A stretch of DNA of 64,000 bases from Zhongshania sp. R06B22 (GCF_040892595.1 NZ_JBFRYB010000001.1:1488001-1552000), one strand, 5' to 3'; positions 25,386 through 34,487 are shown, numbered from the stretch's first letter. Translations and numbers: made by a program. The notes: a model not told the origin generated them from the letters alone.

Positions 25386-27188
25386 TTATTCGGCGCTGCT
25401 TGCGACGAAGGGAAAATCGATTGTACCGCTAATGGCGGCAGGAATCGGCGGCTGGGTAATGCTGCTTATGTGGGTAAAGTAGGGGTGGAAACCGTATACC
25501 ATTAAGCCAATAGTGTCGCCGGCTGCCACTGGCTCAGAAACCCCAATCATTTCTTGTGCCACTAGGCCGCTGCCGCGAATGGGCAATACTTGATCGTTAA
25601 TTAAGAAAGCATCGCCGCCGGCGGCAGGTATTTTTCCCAAACCGATATACAAAAGATTGCCGTCACCATTGCCACCGCTGATATTTAGCATGGCGAGTGG
25701 AATGCCCGCCAATACGCCGTCATTAGCCATTGTTTGCAGAGGAATAAATTTACCCTTGGCAACTAATTGGCTGATTAGCTCGCTGGGCAGCAAGTTCACG
25801 ATGTCATCAAGATAATTTATCAGCGACGTGGGATCGGCACTGGCTGTTAAGACAGCAATTAAGGTGCTGGTGGCTTCTAGTGGTAGTGAGGTCACTGTAG
25901 CGAGTACGGTTTGCAGTGGCAGGGCCGTTAGCAGATCGATGACGTTACTGAGGCCGCCTGGAATAATCTGTGTGTCAGCGACGTTGTTAAGTGAGCCGCC
26001 ACGTTTGACTTCGTTGCTTGTTGTGCCGGATTCCTGACCGGAAAGACTAAAGCATACGTCTGGTATTGTGGCGGTGCTGTTACCTCCCTGAAGTTTGTCG
26101 GCTAAAAAGTTCAGTGCTAAATCGGTGGTGGGATAGGTTTTATCATCGCAATACAGGGTGGTTTCGGTATCAAATAAAATCTGCCGACCAGCAGTTTGCA
26201 GTAGCGGTAAAATATGGCCATCACGCTGAACAAATAGATGCGCTTCGCGGCCCTGTCCCTTCCAGCATTCATAGTTCACTACGGCGTCGTTAATATTAAA
26301 GAGTACGTCGTTGCTGCCCTGAATAAATAGTGCGTCGGCGGTTGATAAGGTTCTGCCGTCGCTGCGCTCGCCTTCACAAAACGACAGTGGGCTGTGCCCA
26401 GCTAAGCGGGTTATGGTTTCTGGGGCTATTTCTCCCGTCGTGGTGGCGCCGATAACGGCCTCGAAAAGATAAGGTTCGAGTTTGCCCATAGAGGCGACGG
26501 TTAGAATGTCTAACCAAATATTCTTGGGCGTATTATTGGCGTATAAGCTGTAGGGTAGGTCGCTCCAGGCTGCTAGCGGTACGATGGCATCAAAGCGCTT
26601 ATCGACACTTGAGCACACGGTTTGAAATCCGCCGCCGTAAGATAGGCCGATTGAGCCAATAAGCGGGTCGCTGCCCTCTGAGCTAAGGTTTACGAGGTTT
26701 TCTTCTGCCCAGTCGATGATTTGCGACACATTGCGGCAGTCGATATCGGGGTCCATTACGGTGATATTGCCTGAGGTTTCACCGAAGCCGCGCTGATCAA
26801 AACTAATGACGTAGAAGCCGCGTTCTAGCCAAGCTCGGCGGGCGACCTCGCCTGAGATATCGTTGGTGATGACGGCTTCAAAAATATTGGGGTCTTCAAG
26901 ATTCTTAGCTCGAGACAGCCCAAAGCCGTGGCTGTGGAGGATCAGCGGCACCTGCTTTCCCTGGGGGTTTTCGGGTATGTATACGGTAAAGGCCACAGAC
27001 TCGTCGTCAAAGCCGGTGAGGATCTGATCAAAGTGATTTTTGCTTTCCGCTTGGCCGGTGTTGTCGCCGCCAGAATTGTCACCAGTATTGCTGCGAGACG
27101 ACGAGCTAGAGCTGCCGCCGCAGGCGGAGAGCATGGCGACTAAAAGGAATATGACTAGCTGGGTGACGTAGCGCGAGTACGGGAGCAT
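25386..27188 (-). CDS. Secreted lipoprotein alpha/beta-hydrolase, S15/CocE-like
   Basis: 600 residues. Signal with lipobox LSAC (Cys23), then a Ser/Gly/Asn-rich linker (~24-50). The hydrolase domain (~55-375) shows LHSHGFGLSR, FDQRGFGETSG, the nucleophile GLSYGGG, an Asp in QGSNDVLFN and a His in RDGHILP. The last ~220 residues form a second module of hydrophobic/LPL repeats and a beta-rich end, without a family I recognise. It probably works on the cell surface on peptides or esters. The SD GAGG is well placed. Confidence 0.82.
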   Translation of the reverse strand: MLPYSRYVTQLVIFLLVAMLSACGGSSSSSSRSNTGDNSGGDNTGQAESKNHFDQILTGFDDESVAFTVYIPENPQGKQVPLILHSHGFGLSRAKNLEDPNIFEAVITNDISGEVARRAWLERGFYVISFDQRGFGETSGNITVMDPDIDCRNVSQIIDWAEENLVNLSSEGSDPLIGSIGLSYGGGFQTVCSSVDKRFDAIVPLAAWSDLPYSLYANNTPKNIWLDILTVASMGKLEPYLFEAVIGATTTGEIAPETITRLAGHSPLSFCEGERSDGRTLSTADALFIQGSNDVLFNINDAVVNYECWKGQGREAHLFVQRDGHILPLLQTAGRQILFDTETTLYCDDKTYPTTDLALNFLADKLQGGNSTATIPDVCFSLSGQESGTTSNEVKRGGSLNNVADTQIIPGGLSNVIDLLTALPLQTVLATVTSLPLEATSTLIAVLTASADPTSLINYLDDIVNLLPSELISQLVAKGKFIPLQTMANDGVLAGIPLAMLNISGGNGDGNLLYIGLGKIPAAGGDAFLINDQVLPIRGSGLVAQEMIGVSEPVAAGDTIGLMVYGFHPYFTHISSITQPPIPAAISGTIDFPFVASSAE

Positions 27189-27405
27189 AGGGTGCCTCGT
27201 TATTATATTGTCTTAAATGCAGTCGCTAATGGTTTAGTTAATGCATCGACAAATAAGGAAATTCAGATAACGAAGTATAATGTTTTCACCGAAAATATTA
27301 ATGCTTAAGGCATTAAACTTTTCTGTTTCGTGAGCTGCCGCACTTTATAACACTCATTACTAGCTGCGCGCCCTAGTTTGGCGCACAACTAGTGGTGGCT
27401 TAGGA

Positions 27406-28266
27406 TTAACCCAGTTTTTTCATATCAATTGCAAAGTAGCGGTGCCATATATTGTGTTCTTCTTGTGCTGATTGTTTCCAGCCGTATTGCTTGGGGCGCT
27501 CGGTTTCGATGGCGAGGGTGCCGAACAGCAGCCAATCGTAAATCGACAGAAGATTGCACATATTCTTTGCCGAGTTTTTGCCGCGAGCGTGATGGTGGTG
27601 ATGTTGTGTGGGAAATGTGAGTACATGACAGAGCGCATACATGGTTTTGCGTACCCAGGCCCAGCGGTGGTTTAAGAAGTACAGATCATAGTTCCAGTTC
27701 ACGTGATTGTGAGCGGCCCACAGGCCCTTAAACGCCGTGCCAAAGAGAAAGACTTCGGTCAGGCCAAGATATAGACAGGTAAATTGGAACCAAAAGTTAG
27801 GCATGATGAACCAAAACAGCGAGTGCTCAACAAAGGTCTGGGTAACTGTGATCTCACCCTTGCCATCATTGGTACCAGAAAAATGATGGGGGCGATGACC
27901 AATTTTAAAGAGCTGCTGCGCATACAGCAGGGGTTTCCAGCGCATACGACGGGCGTGGGAAAACCAGTGAGCACCGCTGTGAAGAAGCTCTTCAATACAG
28001 ATATAGGCCAGTAACACCGGCCAAAAGTAAACCTCTTGCAGCCACCCAAGACCGCCCTCAAATTCCGGTACCAATATGCGCCCTAGCCACGCGGTGGCAA
28101 AGACCAGTGCGGGGCGCTGCACCGCTGCGAGCGTGACTGAGGCCAATACTGCCATGCCCCAGTCCTCTTTGCTCTTTCTGCCATCGCTGTTGCGGCCCGC
28201 CAGAAGCTCCCACAATGATGCTGCGCCGATAAAGGCGATAACGGAAAGGGTGACGTATGTGTCCAT
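27406..28266 (-). CDS. Sterol desaturase / fatty acid hydroxylase family protein
   Basis: 286 residues with several membrane helices and the histidine boxes of the di-iron hydroxylase superfamily: HSGAHWFSH, HRPHH, HNHVNW and the HHHHH cluster (PTQHHHHHARG). The enzymes introduce hydroxyl groups or double bonds into lipids or sterols using oxygen. It is divergent from a LysR gene 101 bp away, which probably regulates it. The substrate is unknown. The start has a weak GGTAA upstream. Confidence 0.88.
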   Translation of the reverse strand: MDTYVTLSVIAFIGAASLWELLAGRNSDGRKSKEDWGMAVLASVTLAAVQRPALVFATAWLGRILVPEFEGGLGWLQEVYFWPVLLAYICIEELLHSGAHWFSHARRMRWKPLLYAQQLFKIGHRPHHFSGTNDGKGEITVTQTFVEHSLFWFIMPNFWFQFTCLYLGLTEVFLFGTAFKGLWAAHNHVNWNYDLYFLNHRWAWVRKTMYALCHVLTFPTQHHHHHARGKNSAKNMCNLLSIYDWLLFGTLAIETERPKQYGWKQSAQEEHNIWHRYFAIDMKKLG

Positions 28267-28321
28267 GACGAATTACCACGCTTGTTTATTGTGAGGACAG
28301 CTTAGCCCACTAGAATTATTT

Positions 28322-28343
28322 GTATATTAGATATTTAATATAC
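28322..28343. promoter_or_regulatory. Candidate LysR operator, 22-bp inverted repeat
   Basis: Arms GTATATTA and TAATATAC (8 bp, exact) around a 6-nt centre, in the 101-bp region between divergent genes. It fits the T-N11-A dyad expected for LysR-type regulators and lies 25 bp before the regulator start, which suits autoregulation. Confidence 0.55.
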
Positions 28344-28367
28344 CTATTATCCATGAAGGTGATAATA

Positions 28368-29294
28368 ATGATAAATCTGCGTTCGGTAGACCTGAACTTA
28401 CTCGCTAGTTTTGATGCCCTGATGATTGAGGGTAATTTGACCCGTGCGGCAGATCGCATTGGCTTGAGTCAGCCTGCGATGAGCGCCGCGTTGCAACGCT
28501 TGCGGTTAACCTTTCGCGACGAGCTTTTTGCTCGTACTCGACAGGGCATGGTTCCCACCCCTCGCGCCATCGCCATATACCCGCCGATTTGTGAGGCGCT
28601 CTCCTTAATACGGAGCACTTTAGTGGCCGATGAGACCTTTGATCCCGAGCGGGCTCAGCGCAACTTTACGGTGGTGGTCGATAACTATTTTGAATCGGTG
28701 GCTCTAGGCCCCTTGATTGCGCTATTAAAGCGCAGCGGTGCGGGATTGTCGCTGGAAACAAAGGGCTTAGAGAAAGATACTATCAGCAGGCTGCAGCGCA
28801 TGGATATCGACCTTTTGGTGGACTACGTCAGGCCAGACTCCGATGCTCTGCAAGCTGAGCAGGTCGGCGCTGAAAAACTGATTGTTATTGCTAGGCGTGC
28901 TCACCCGCGTCTTGACGCCATGTCCAAACACCGCTTATCGCTGGATCAATACCTGAGCGAAGAGCATGTGTTCTTGCCCGTTCGCAGTCGCGAGCGCAGC
29001 CAGCTAGAGCAGGTTTTGGGTAGTCAGACCTTCCCGCGTAAAAAGGCAGCACAGGTGCAGCATTTTTCGAGCATGCTGCCGGTGGTCGCGGCCAGCGACT
29101 TTCTCGCCGTGTTGCCGGCGCGTTTATATCAGGTGTATGAGAAAGCCTTTGATCTACAATGGTTTGAATTTCCCACTGACATCCCAGCCATTCCGGTTTG
29201 GATGGTATGGGCCAATGGCTTGCAGAATGACTCTGCCCATCGTTGGCTGCGCAGCACGGTAAAAGACGTTTCTGCGGGCCTGGTGGAAATCTAG
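28368..29294 (+). CDS. LysR-family transcriptional regulator
   Basis: 308 residues from the ATG with an AAGGTGAT SD (upstream in-frame starts at 28320 and 28353 are less likely). Winged HTH at ~1-60 (LRSVDLNLLASFDALM ... TRAADRIGLSQPAMSAAL), then the LysR substrate-binding domain (~90-300). Its N-terminus, starting RSVDLNLL, is characteristic of the NodD/LeuO-like branch. It likely controls the divergent desaturase gene and perhaps itself; the inducer is unknown. Confidence 0.92.
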   Translation: MINLRSVDLNLLASFDALMIEGNLTRAADRIGLSQPAMSAALQRLRLTFRDELFARTRQGMVPTPRAIAIYPPICEALSLIRSTLVADETFDPERAQRNFTVVVDNYFESVALGPLIALLKRSGAGLSLETKGLEKDTISRLQRMDIDLLVDYVRPDSDALQAEQVGAEKLIVIARRAHPRLDAMSKHRLSLDQYLSEEHVFLPVRSRERSQLEQVLGSQTFPRKKAAQVQHFSSMLPVVAASDFLAVLPARLYQVYEKAFDLQWFEFPTDIPAIPVWMVWANGLQNDSAHRWLRSTVKDVSAGLVEI

Positions 29295-29409
29295 GGTCGA
29301 TGACACTAATGTCTTGCTGGGTGCCCAGTGCAGACACTCGACCTTGTTGGTGGGCCTTGCTATCGTCATTGTTTAGATAGTGCTTTTGCTAAAAAGTAGG
29401 AGGATTCCA

Positions 29410-29835
29410 ATGCCCACCTCACTGACACATATTGCCATGCACGTTCACGATTTAGCCGCCTGTGTTGATTTCTATCGCGGCTATGCGGGCATGCGTGTCG
29501 TGCATGAAAGACCACACAACAGCGGCAAAGTGACTTGGATGGCTGAACCGGGCAGGGAAAAGGATTTCATTTTAGTGCTGCTTCCCGGTGGCCCGGGCAG
29601 GGAGCAAAACGATTATGACTTCTCGCATTTGGGCTTCGCGATGGAAAGTCGTGACGCCGTTGATGCTATTGCAGACCGTGCACGCGCGGACGGGATTCTG
29701 GTTTGGGAAACCCGCGATAACGACTACCCGGTTGGCTACTACTGCGGTGTGCGCGACCCAGATGGCAACTTTGTTGAGTTTAGTTTCGGTCAGCCCCTTG
29801 GGCCGGGAGCAGAAGAGATCGAATTTCCCCAGTGA
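29410..29835 (+). CDS. VOC-superfamily (glyoxalase-like) protein
   Basis: 141 residues; the ATG at 29410 has a GTAGGAGG SD. Beta-alpha-beta-beta-beta repeats: HIAMHVHDLAACVDFY (first metal His), DFSHLGFAM (second His) and GNFVEFSFG (Glu). These match metal ligands of glyoxalase I and extradiol dioxygenase relatives. The substrate is unknown; lactoylglutathione lyase activity is possible. Confidence 0.85.
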   Translation: MPTSLTHIAMHVHDLAACVDFYRGYAGMRVVHERPHNSGKVTWMAEPGREKDFILVLLPGGPGREQNDYDFSHLGFAMESRDAVDAIADRARADGILVWETRDNDYPVGYYCGVRDPDGNFVEFSFGQPLGPGAEEIEFPQ

Positions 29836-29887
29836 TTTTTATCAATTTGGTGAACTCGATGACCAGGCAAAATAAGGTGAATACTGT

Positions 29888-30376
29888 ATGCAGCTAAAGC
29901 TGGCGGACTATAAGGCCGGCAAGGATCGTGAGGCGATAGAGATGTTGATGGCGCACTACGCCATGGACCCCATGGGTGGTGGCGAGCCGCTGCCCGATGA
30001 TGTGTTGGCCAATCTCTGCGATGCACTTGCCACCGTTCCCAATGCCGCCACTATTTTGATTTACGATGAGCAAAGCCCCGTGGCATTAGCCACGGCGTTG
30101 CAGAGTTTTTCAACTTTTAAGTGCCAGCCGCTGCTGAATATTCATGATGTGATTGTGTTGCCGGAGTATCGTGGGCGTGGTTTGGCTAAGCGCCTGATGG
30201 CCGAGATTGAAAGTCTTGCTGTGCAGCGGGGGTGCTGCAAATTAACCCTCGAAGTATTGCAGGGTAATACTGCTGCTAAGGCGGTGTATCAGCGCTGCGG
30301 TTTTGCGGCCTATGAACTCGATCCACAACAGGGCCCGGCCCTGTTTTGGCAAAAAGACATAAGTGCTAAGAGCTAG
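29888..30376 (+). CDS. GNAT-family N-acetyltransferase
   Basis: 162 residues. Acetyl-CoA-binding motif RGRGLAKRLM (~98-107) follows IHDVIVLPEY, and the tail contains NTAAKAVYQRCGF, the usual GNAT motif B. It would acetylate a small-molecule amine or protein N-terminus. AAGGTGA precedes the ATG. It follows the VOC gene by 52 bp. Confidence 0.87.
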   Translation: MQLKLADYKAGKDREAIEMLMAHYAMDPMGGGEPLPDDVLANLCDALATVPNAATILIYDEQSPVALATALQSFSTFKCQPLLNIHDVIVLPEYRGRGLAKRLMAEIESLAVQRGCCKLTLEVLQGNTAAKAVYQRCGFAAYELDPQQGPALFWQKDISAKS

Positions 30377-30468
30377 CTAGGACATTGGCCCGCAGCATGG
30401 TAGCGAGTTATGCTGAGTAAATAGGGCTTCGATGATCAACTTACTATTTGACCAAGGTTTGGATATTT

Positions 30469-30912
30469 ATGAAGGGCAAAATTCTCGATTTTAATTCCGT
30501 GTCGGCCGAGGGTGTTATCGCTGCCGAAGACGGAAAGCGCTATCACTTTGTGGGTGGTGAATGGAAAAGCGAAGGCGCGGCCCGTGCAGGCCTTCTTGTC
30601 GATTTTGTTGTCGATGGCGAAAGCGCCCAGCAACTATACTTGGATAAAACGATTGCGCCGGTATCATCCCGAAAAATTGCTGCTGCGCTGCTGGCGTTTT
30701 TCTTTGGGGGGCTTGGTGCTCATAAATTTTACCTTGGCTACAATAAGCAAGGCATCATAATGTTGCTGACCTTCTTGTTCGGATTTATTCTGCTCGGCCT
30801 GCCATCTATGGCTATCGCCATTATTGCGTTTATTGAATTCATCTTATATATCACTAAATCAGATGATGACTTTGAGCAAAGCTATATTGTTGGTCGCCGA
30901 CCTTGGTTTTAA
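30469..30912 (+). CDS. TM2-domain protein with N-terminal cold-shock-like module
   Basis: 147 residues. The N-terminal ~60 residues (KGKILDFNSVSAEGVI ... LLVDFVVDG) look like a cold-shock/OB-fold domain. Residues ~65-135 are a TM2 domain: FFGGLGAHKFYLGYNKQGI followed by two membrane helices. TM2 proteins are small membrane proteins of unclear role. The frame is open from a TTG at 30448, but the ATG at 30469 is the natural start. Confidence 0.83.
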   Translation: MKGKILDFNSVSAEGVIAAEDGKRYHFVGGEWKSEGAARAGLLVDFVVDGESAQQLYLDKTIAPVSSRKIAAALLAFFFGGLGAHKFYLGYNKQGIIMLLTFLFGFILLGLPSMAIAIIAFIEFILYITKSDDDFEQSYIVGRRPWF

Positions 30913-30959
30913 GTTAAATACAGGGCTGATTTTCGCTGTTGTGCGGGTGGCGAGTAAGG

Positions 30960-31202
30960 ATGAATAATCCCAGATACTTTGATTTATTGATCAATAAAAT
31001 TGCCTGGGGCTTGTTTGTTTTGGGGCCGGGCCCCTTGTTGCTCGTCACCGTATTAGCAAAAATTGGAATTTGGCCTGACTCCAATCCTAATCCAGTCGGT
31101 CTAGGAATCTTAGCGCTATTTACTTTTTGGCCGGCTGTCATTTGCCTTGTCACCGGCCTTGTCGTCTGGCTGTGGAAAAATCTCATTTTTAAACGGACAT
31201 AG
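30960..31202 (+). CDS. Small two-helix membrane protein, unknown
   Basis: 80 residues with two hydrophobic segments (~12-37 and ~50-76) and a basic end. GGTGG lies upstream at short spacing. I recognise no family. It lies 9 bp before the sirtuin gene, so it is probably translated from the same transcript. Confidence 0.6.
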   Translation: MNNPRYFDLLINKIAWGLFVLGPGPLLLVTVLAKIGIWPDSNPNPVGLGILALFTFWPAVICLVTGLVVWLWKNLIFKRT

Positions 31203-31211
31203 AGCCTGCTT

Positions 31212-31925
31212 ATGCCATACCAACGTATTGTTATCCTCACTGGCGCTGGTATTTCAGCAGAGTCAGGTATAAAGACCTTTCGCGCCGAAGATGGCTTGTG
31301 GGAGGAGCATCGCGTTGAGGATGTGGCCACCCCTGAGGGTTTTGCTGCAGACCCAGTGTTGGTACAAAATTTCTATAATGGGCGTCGTAAGCAATTATTA
31401 AGCGACGCGGTAAAACCCAATGCCGCGCATTTCGCCCTCGCAAAACTCGAGCAGGAATTTGATGGTGAACTGTTAATTGTCACTCAAAATATCGATAACC
31501 TTCACGAGCAAGCTGGGTCTAATAAGCTTATTCACATGCATGGCGAATTGCTCAAAATGCGCTGTGCCTACACCGATATCTTATATCCCATAAAAGGCGA
31601 TATAAGCGTTGATGATCGCTGCGAATGCTGCGGTATGCGCGGGGCCTTGAGGCCGCATGTGGTATGGTTTGGTGAGATGCCTCTGCAAATGGAAGACATA
31701 TACCAGGCGCTGGAAACCTGCGATTTATTTATTGCCATAGGCACCTCCGGTAATGTCTATCCCGCAGCAGGTTTTGTTCGTCAGGCTGGGATTTCTGGCG
31801 CAAACACGATGGAAATAAATTTAGAGCCGTCTGCCGTGCAGTCGACGTTTTCCGAGCATCGCTATGGCTTAGCAAGTTCAGAGGTGCCACGGTTGGTCGC
31901 TGAGATTTTGAGTGTGTCTTTATAA
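31212..31925 (+). CDS. cobB: NAD+-dependent sirtuin deacylase, class III (CobB-like)
   Basis: 237 residues. NAD-binding [10 protein letters not shown] (11-20), [12 protein letters not shown] (91-102), catalytic His110 in HMHGEL, and the zinc region with [14 protein letters not shown]. Tyr55 and Arg58 in FYNGRR reproduce the Y-x-x-R pair that gives CobB and SIRT5 desuccinylase and demalonylase activity. It removes acyl groups from protein lysines using NAD+. The symbol is by family analogy. Confidence 0.9.
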   Translation: MPYQRIVILTGAGISAESGIKTFRAEDGLWEEHRVEDVATPEGFAADPVLVQNFYNGRRKQLLSDAVKPNAAHFALAKLEQEFDGELLIVTQNIDNLHEQAGSNKLIHMHGELLKMRCAYTDILYPIKGDISVDDRCECCGMRGALRPHVVWFGEMPLQMEDIYQALETCDLFIAIGTSGNVYPAAGFVRQAGISGANTMEINLEPSAVQSTFSEHRYGLASSEVPRLVAEILSVSL

Positions 31926-32006
31926 TTTTCAGTCATAGGACAATAAAAAATTTAGTTCGAAATTTAATTTATGTTCTCCTTCTCCGCTTTTAAGGGCGGT
32001 TTCTTT

Positions 32007-32022
32007 GCCACAATTCTGTGGC
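32007..32022 (+). terminator. Short hairpin after the sirtuin gene
   Basis: GCCACA and TGTGGC pair around ATTC, followed by GGCG then four T. It lies 80 bp past the stop, so it could end the sirtuin transcript. Confidence 0.35.
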
Positions 32023-32173
32023 GGCGTTTTATGTGATAGACTACACGGCGTTTAATTTTATTCTTGCGACTGCTCTGTAAATTAAAATTAAGATAAATAT
32101 GGAAGCAGGATCTATACTGGTAGATATTTGTAGTGCTTATTCGTAATAGTTACTTAACTAAAAAGGGATTAAC

Positions 32174-32572
32174 ATGAAAATTGTCAGAGTCCAGGACGTT
32201 ATCGGAACTGAACGCGAAGTAGCCGGCGTCGAGTCTCCTTGGGTTAGCCGCCGCCTTTTGCTTAAAAAAGAAGGTATGGGTTTCTCCTTCCATGAAACCA
32301 TTATTCCCGCAGGTTCAGAGCACGAGTTCTGGTATAAAAATCATCTTGAGGCTGTCTACTGTGTTGCTGGTAATGGCTCGATTACAGACCTGGAAACCGG
32401 TGAAACCCATCAGATCACTGACGGCACACTCTATGCGCTAGACAAGCATGACAAGCACTTGCTGCACGGCGGTACCGAGGATATGCGCTTAATTTGCGCC
32501 TTTAACCCGCCGGTTACTGGTCGTGAAACTCATGATGCTGACGGCGCTTACAGCCTAGTCGATGATGAATAA
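32174..32572 (+). CDS. ectC: Ectoine synthase, stand-alone
   Basis: 132 residues in the cupin fold. It cyclises N-gamma-acetyl-diaminobutyrate to ectoine in the standard pathway. Residues matching the metal ligands of characterised enzymes are kept: Glu59 in HLEAVYC, Tyr87 in [11 protein letters not shown] and His95; the substrate-site GRETHD and FNPP are also present. No ectA or ectB gene lies nearby (a GNAT at 34885 is not EctA-like). The SD AAAGGG is good. Orphan ectC genes are known in other bacteria and their role is unsettled: they may act on imported precursor, in reverse, or on another substrate. Confidence 0.93.
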   Translation: MKIVRVQDVIGTEREVAGVESPWVSRRLLLKKEGMGFSFHETIIPAGSEHEFWYKNHLEAVYCVAGNGSITDLETGETHQITDGTLYALDKHDKHLLHGGTEDMRLICAFNPPVTGRETHDADGAYSLVDDE

Positions 32573-32611
32573 AACCGATTTGGGTCTAATTCGTTAAAAG
32601 TCAGATCAGCT

Positions 32612-32641
32612 CGCCGCGACCAGTCTTTGCTAGTTGCGGCG
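32612..32641 (+). terminator. Terminator after ectC
   Basis: CGCCGC (32612-32617) pairs with GCGGCG (32636-32641) and the inner arms extend imperfectly; TTATT follows. The site is 39 bp past the ectC stop. It makes ectC a single-gene transcript. Confidence 0.55.
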
Positions 32642-32970
32642 TTATTATGCTGAATTAAGCGGGGCTATATTTTCTTTCTAATTCCCGTATTTTTTTGAGC
32701 TATATAGATGGCCTTATTGTTTTTTTGAATGCGCTCTATTTTTTATTAAGCGCTACAGTTGGCGCTCAGATGTTATGAGGGCTGTCATCTTTATTGTGGC
32801 GTCTTAGTGCTCGATTTGGGTTTTGTCAACTTTTTGTGTTGAAACTTTTTTATTAAAAATAATATTTTTTATAAATCATAAATAAGTCTATAAATTCAGC
32901 TATAAGGTATCGTTATTTTCACTGAGTTAGCGCATTAGGAGTCGGCAGCTTTGCTGTCGTGGTTTCAATT

Positions 32971-33143
32971 TGCGGCCAAATAAGCTATATTGACGCAGAG
33001 ATTGGGACGCACTGACCCGCTGAAATTAAGCCCAGTGAACCTCCATGAGCCGCAATGTCTCACCTAGTGTTTGGTCACTCAATCTCTTGTAAGCGAGATT
33101 GCCTAATTGCTCAGTTCACCGAAAACTCGCCCCTATGAGGGCG
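32971..33143 (+). ncRNA. Possible structured 5' leader of the ATP-grasp gene
   Basis: The gap 32573-33179 is 607 bp. After an AT-rich stretch (about 32690-32910, a likely promoter zone) comes a more GC-rich stretch with several exact complementary segments: 32971-32976 with 33049-33054; 33010-33014 with 33033-33037; 33080-33086 with 33095-33101; 33128-33132 with 33139-33143. GAGATTG occurs twice (32998-33004 and 33095-33101), so CAATCTC at 33080-33086 can pair with either copy, giving two exclusive folds. No known riboswitch class is recognised. This is a hypothesis. Confidence 0.35.
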
Positions 33144-33179
33144 CAGCTGTATGGGTTAACCATAAAAGGAGAATATTGA

Positions 33180-34487
33180 ATGTCGATCAAATCAGAAAAA
33201 CAAATGTCAGACGCGGTAGCTGCCTGGCTAGAACCCGACATGGATTCCGTGAAAGGAACTGAAACTCCAAAGGACCCCAACAAAGGTTATATTGCGCTGC
33301 TTGGCTGGAGCGTCAACGCGATTAAGGCCGCGCAGAAGTTTGATCGCCGCTATATCGTGGTTGCTCCGGATTGGGCAGCGGATTTCTGTACTGCCAATAA
33401 GATTCCCTTTATAGCATGGGATTTCACCCGCCTGAATGATCGCTCTATGGAGATTGCGCAAACGCTAAAGGCGGAAGGCGTTGATGTAGCCATACCATTA
33501 TTTGAGGAAACGGTAGAGTGGTCCGGCGCCATTAACTCGGTGCTACTCGACAGTCCTCGGATGTATGGTCAGTCTATTCTGTTTCGCGACAAGGCACTGA
33601 TGAAGCGTCGCGCTCAGCTTGGCGGTATTCGTGTTGGTATTTTTGAGGAGGCCCACGAGAAGGAAGATATCGTTCGCTTCATGAAACGTGTCAATCAAAC
33701 ACTGCTTAAACTTGACGGTGACCCGGATGATCCTATTCACGTTAAGGCATTCGACAAAGCCGGTTGCCTCGGCCACCGAATGATTCGCACGGTAGAAGAA
33801 ATCGACAACATTCCTGATGAAGAATATCCACTGTTGATGGAAAGTCACTTGGATGGTTGGGAGTTTGCCGTTGAGGCTTGGATTCACGACGGTAAAATTC
33901 AGTTCCTTAATATTTCTGAGTACGTAACTTTGGGTTACTCGGTTTTCGTGCCGGCTACTGAGCAGCTTGAGAGCTGGCGTCCAGCGATTACCAAGCAGAT
34001 TGAGCTGCTTATCAAGACTTTTGAGATTAAATTCGGTCTCATTCACCCCGAGTACTTTGTGACCGCTGACGGCGAAATGTACTTTGGCGAAGTTGCCTAT
34101 CGTCCGCCAGGGTTTAAGGCTTTCGAACTTATTGAGAAAGCGTACGGATTTAATGCGTATCAGGCGTCTATGCTTGTCTTCGATCCTAATAGCACCAAAG
34201 AAGAGGTCGATAACTTCTTTCCTCGCGAGGTGGTCGACGCCAAGGGCTATGCAGGTTGCTTTGGCGTGTATCCGCGGCGTCGGGTGATCAGCAAGCTCGA
34301 AATGCCTGCTGAGACGATTGATCATCCCTACTTCGAATCCCACGAGTTAGTTGCGCCTGCAGAAGAGACGGTGCCCGATCGGGCAGCTTTTGGTACCCAT
34401 TGGGGCCTGATCTTCTTCTTTGGTGACAATCCCATCAAGATGCGGGATCTACTCAAAAGACAGGAAGACCTAGACTTCTACGTATAG
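33180..34487 (+). CDS. ATP-grasp carboxylate-amine ligase-like protein
   Basis: 435 residues. It starts with an ordinary Rossmann-like pre-ATP-grasp domain (GYIALLGWSVNAIKAAQKF at ~36-54), then an ATP-grasp fold (~150-330): VKAFDKAG, LLMESHLDGWEFAVEAW, EYFVTADGEMYFGEVAYRPPG, the last carrying the acidic metal-binding residues. Such ligases join a carboxylate and an amine through an acyl-phosphate. The substrates are unknown. An AAAGGAG SD lies 8 nt before ATG. It is followed by a strong terminator, so it is probably one transcript with its long leader. Confidence 0.82.
   Translation: MSIKSEKQMSDAVAAWLEPDMDSVKGTETPKDPNKGYIALLGWSVNAIKAAQKFDRRYIVVAPDWAADFCTANKIPFIAWDFTRLNDRSMEIAQTLKAEGVDVAIPLFEETVEWSGAINSVLLDSPRMYGQSILFRDKALMKRRAQLGGIRVGIFEEAHEKEDIVRFMKRVNQTLLKLDGDPDDPIHVKAFDKAGCLGHRMIRTVEEIDNIPDEEYPLLMESHLDGWEFAVEAWIHDGKIQFLNISEYVTLGYSVFVPATEQLESWRPAITKQIELLIKTFEIKFGLIHPEYFVTADGEMYFGEVAYRPPGFKAFELIEKAYGFNAYQASMLVFDPNSTKEEVDNFFPREVVDAKGYAGCFGVYPRRRVISKLEMPAETIDHPYFESHELVAPAEETVPDRAAFGTHWGLIFFFGDNPIKMRDLLKRQEDLDFYV

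Noticed and set aside
33543..34343. 266-codon open frame on the minus strand inside the ATP-grasp gene
   Set aside because: The plus-strand protein has clear ATP-grasp motifs and an SD. The antisense frame has no recognisable domain, so it is a codon-bias shadow.
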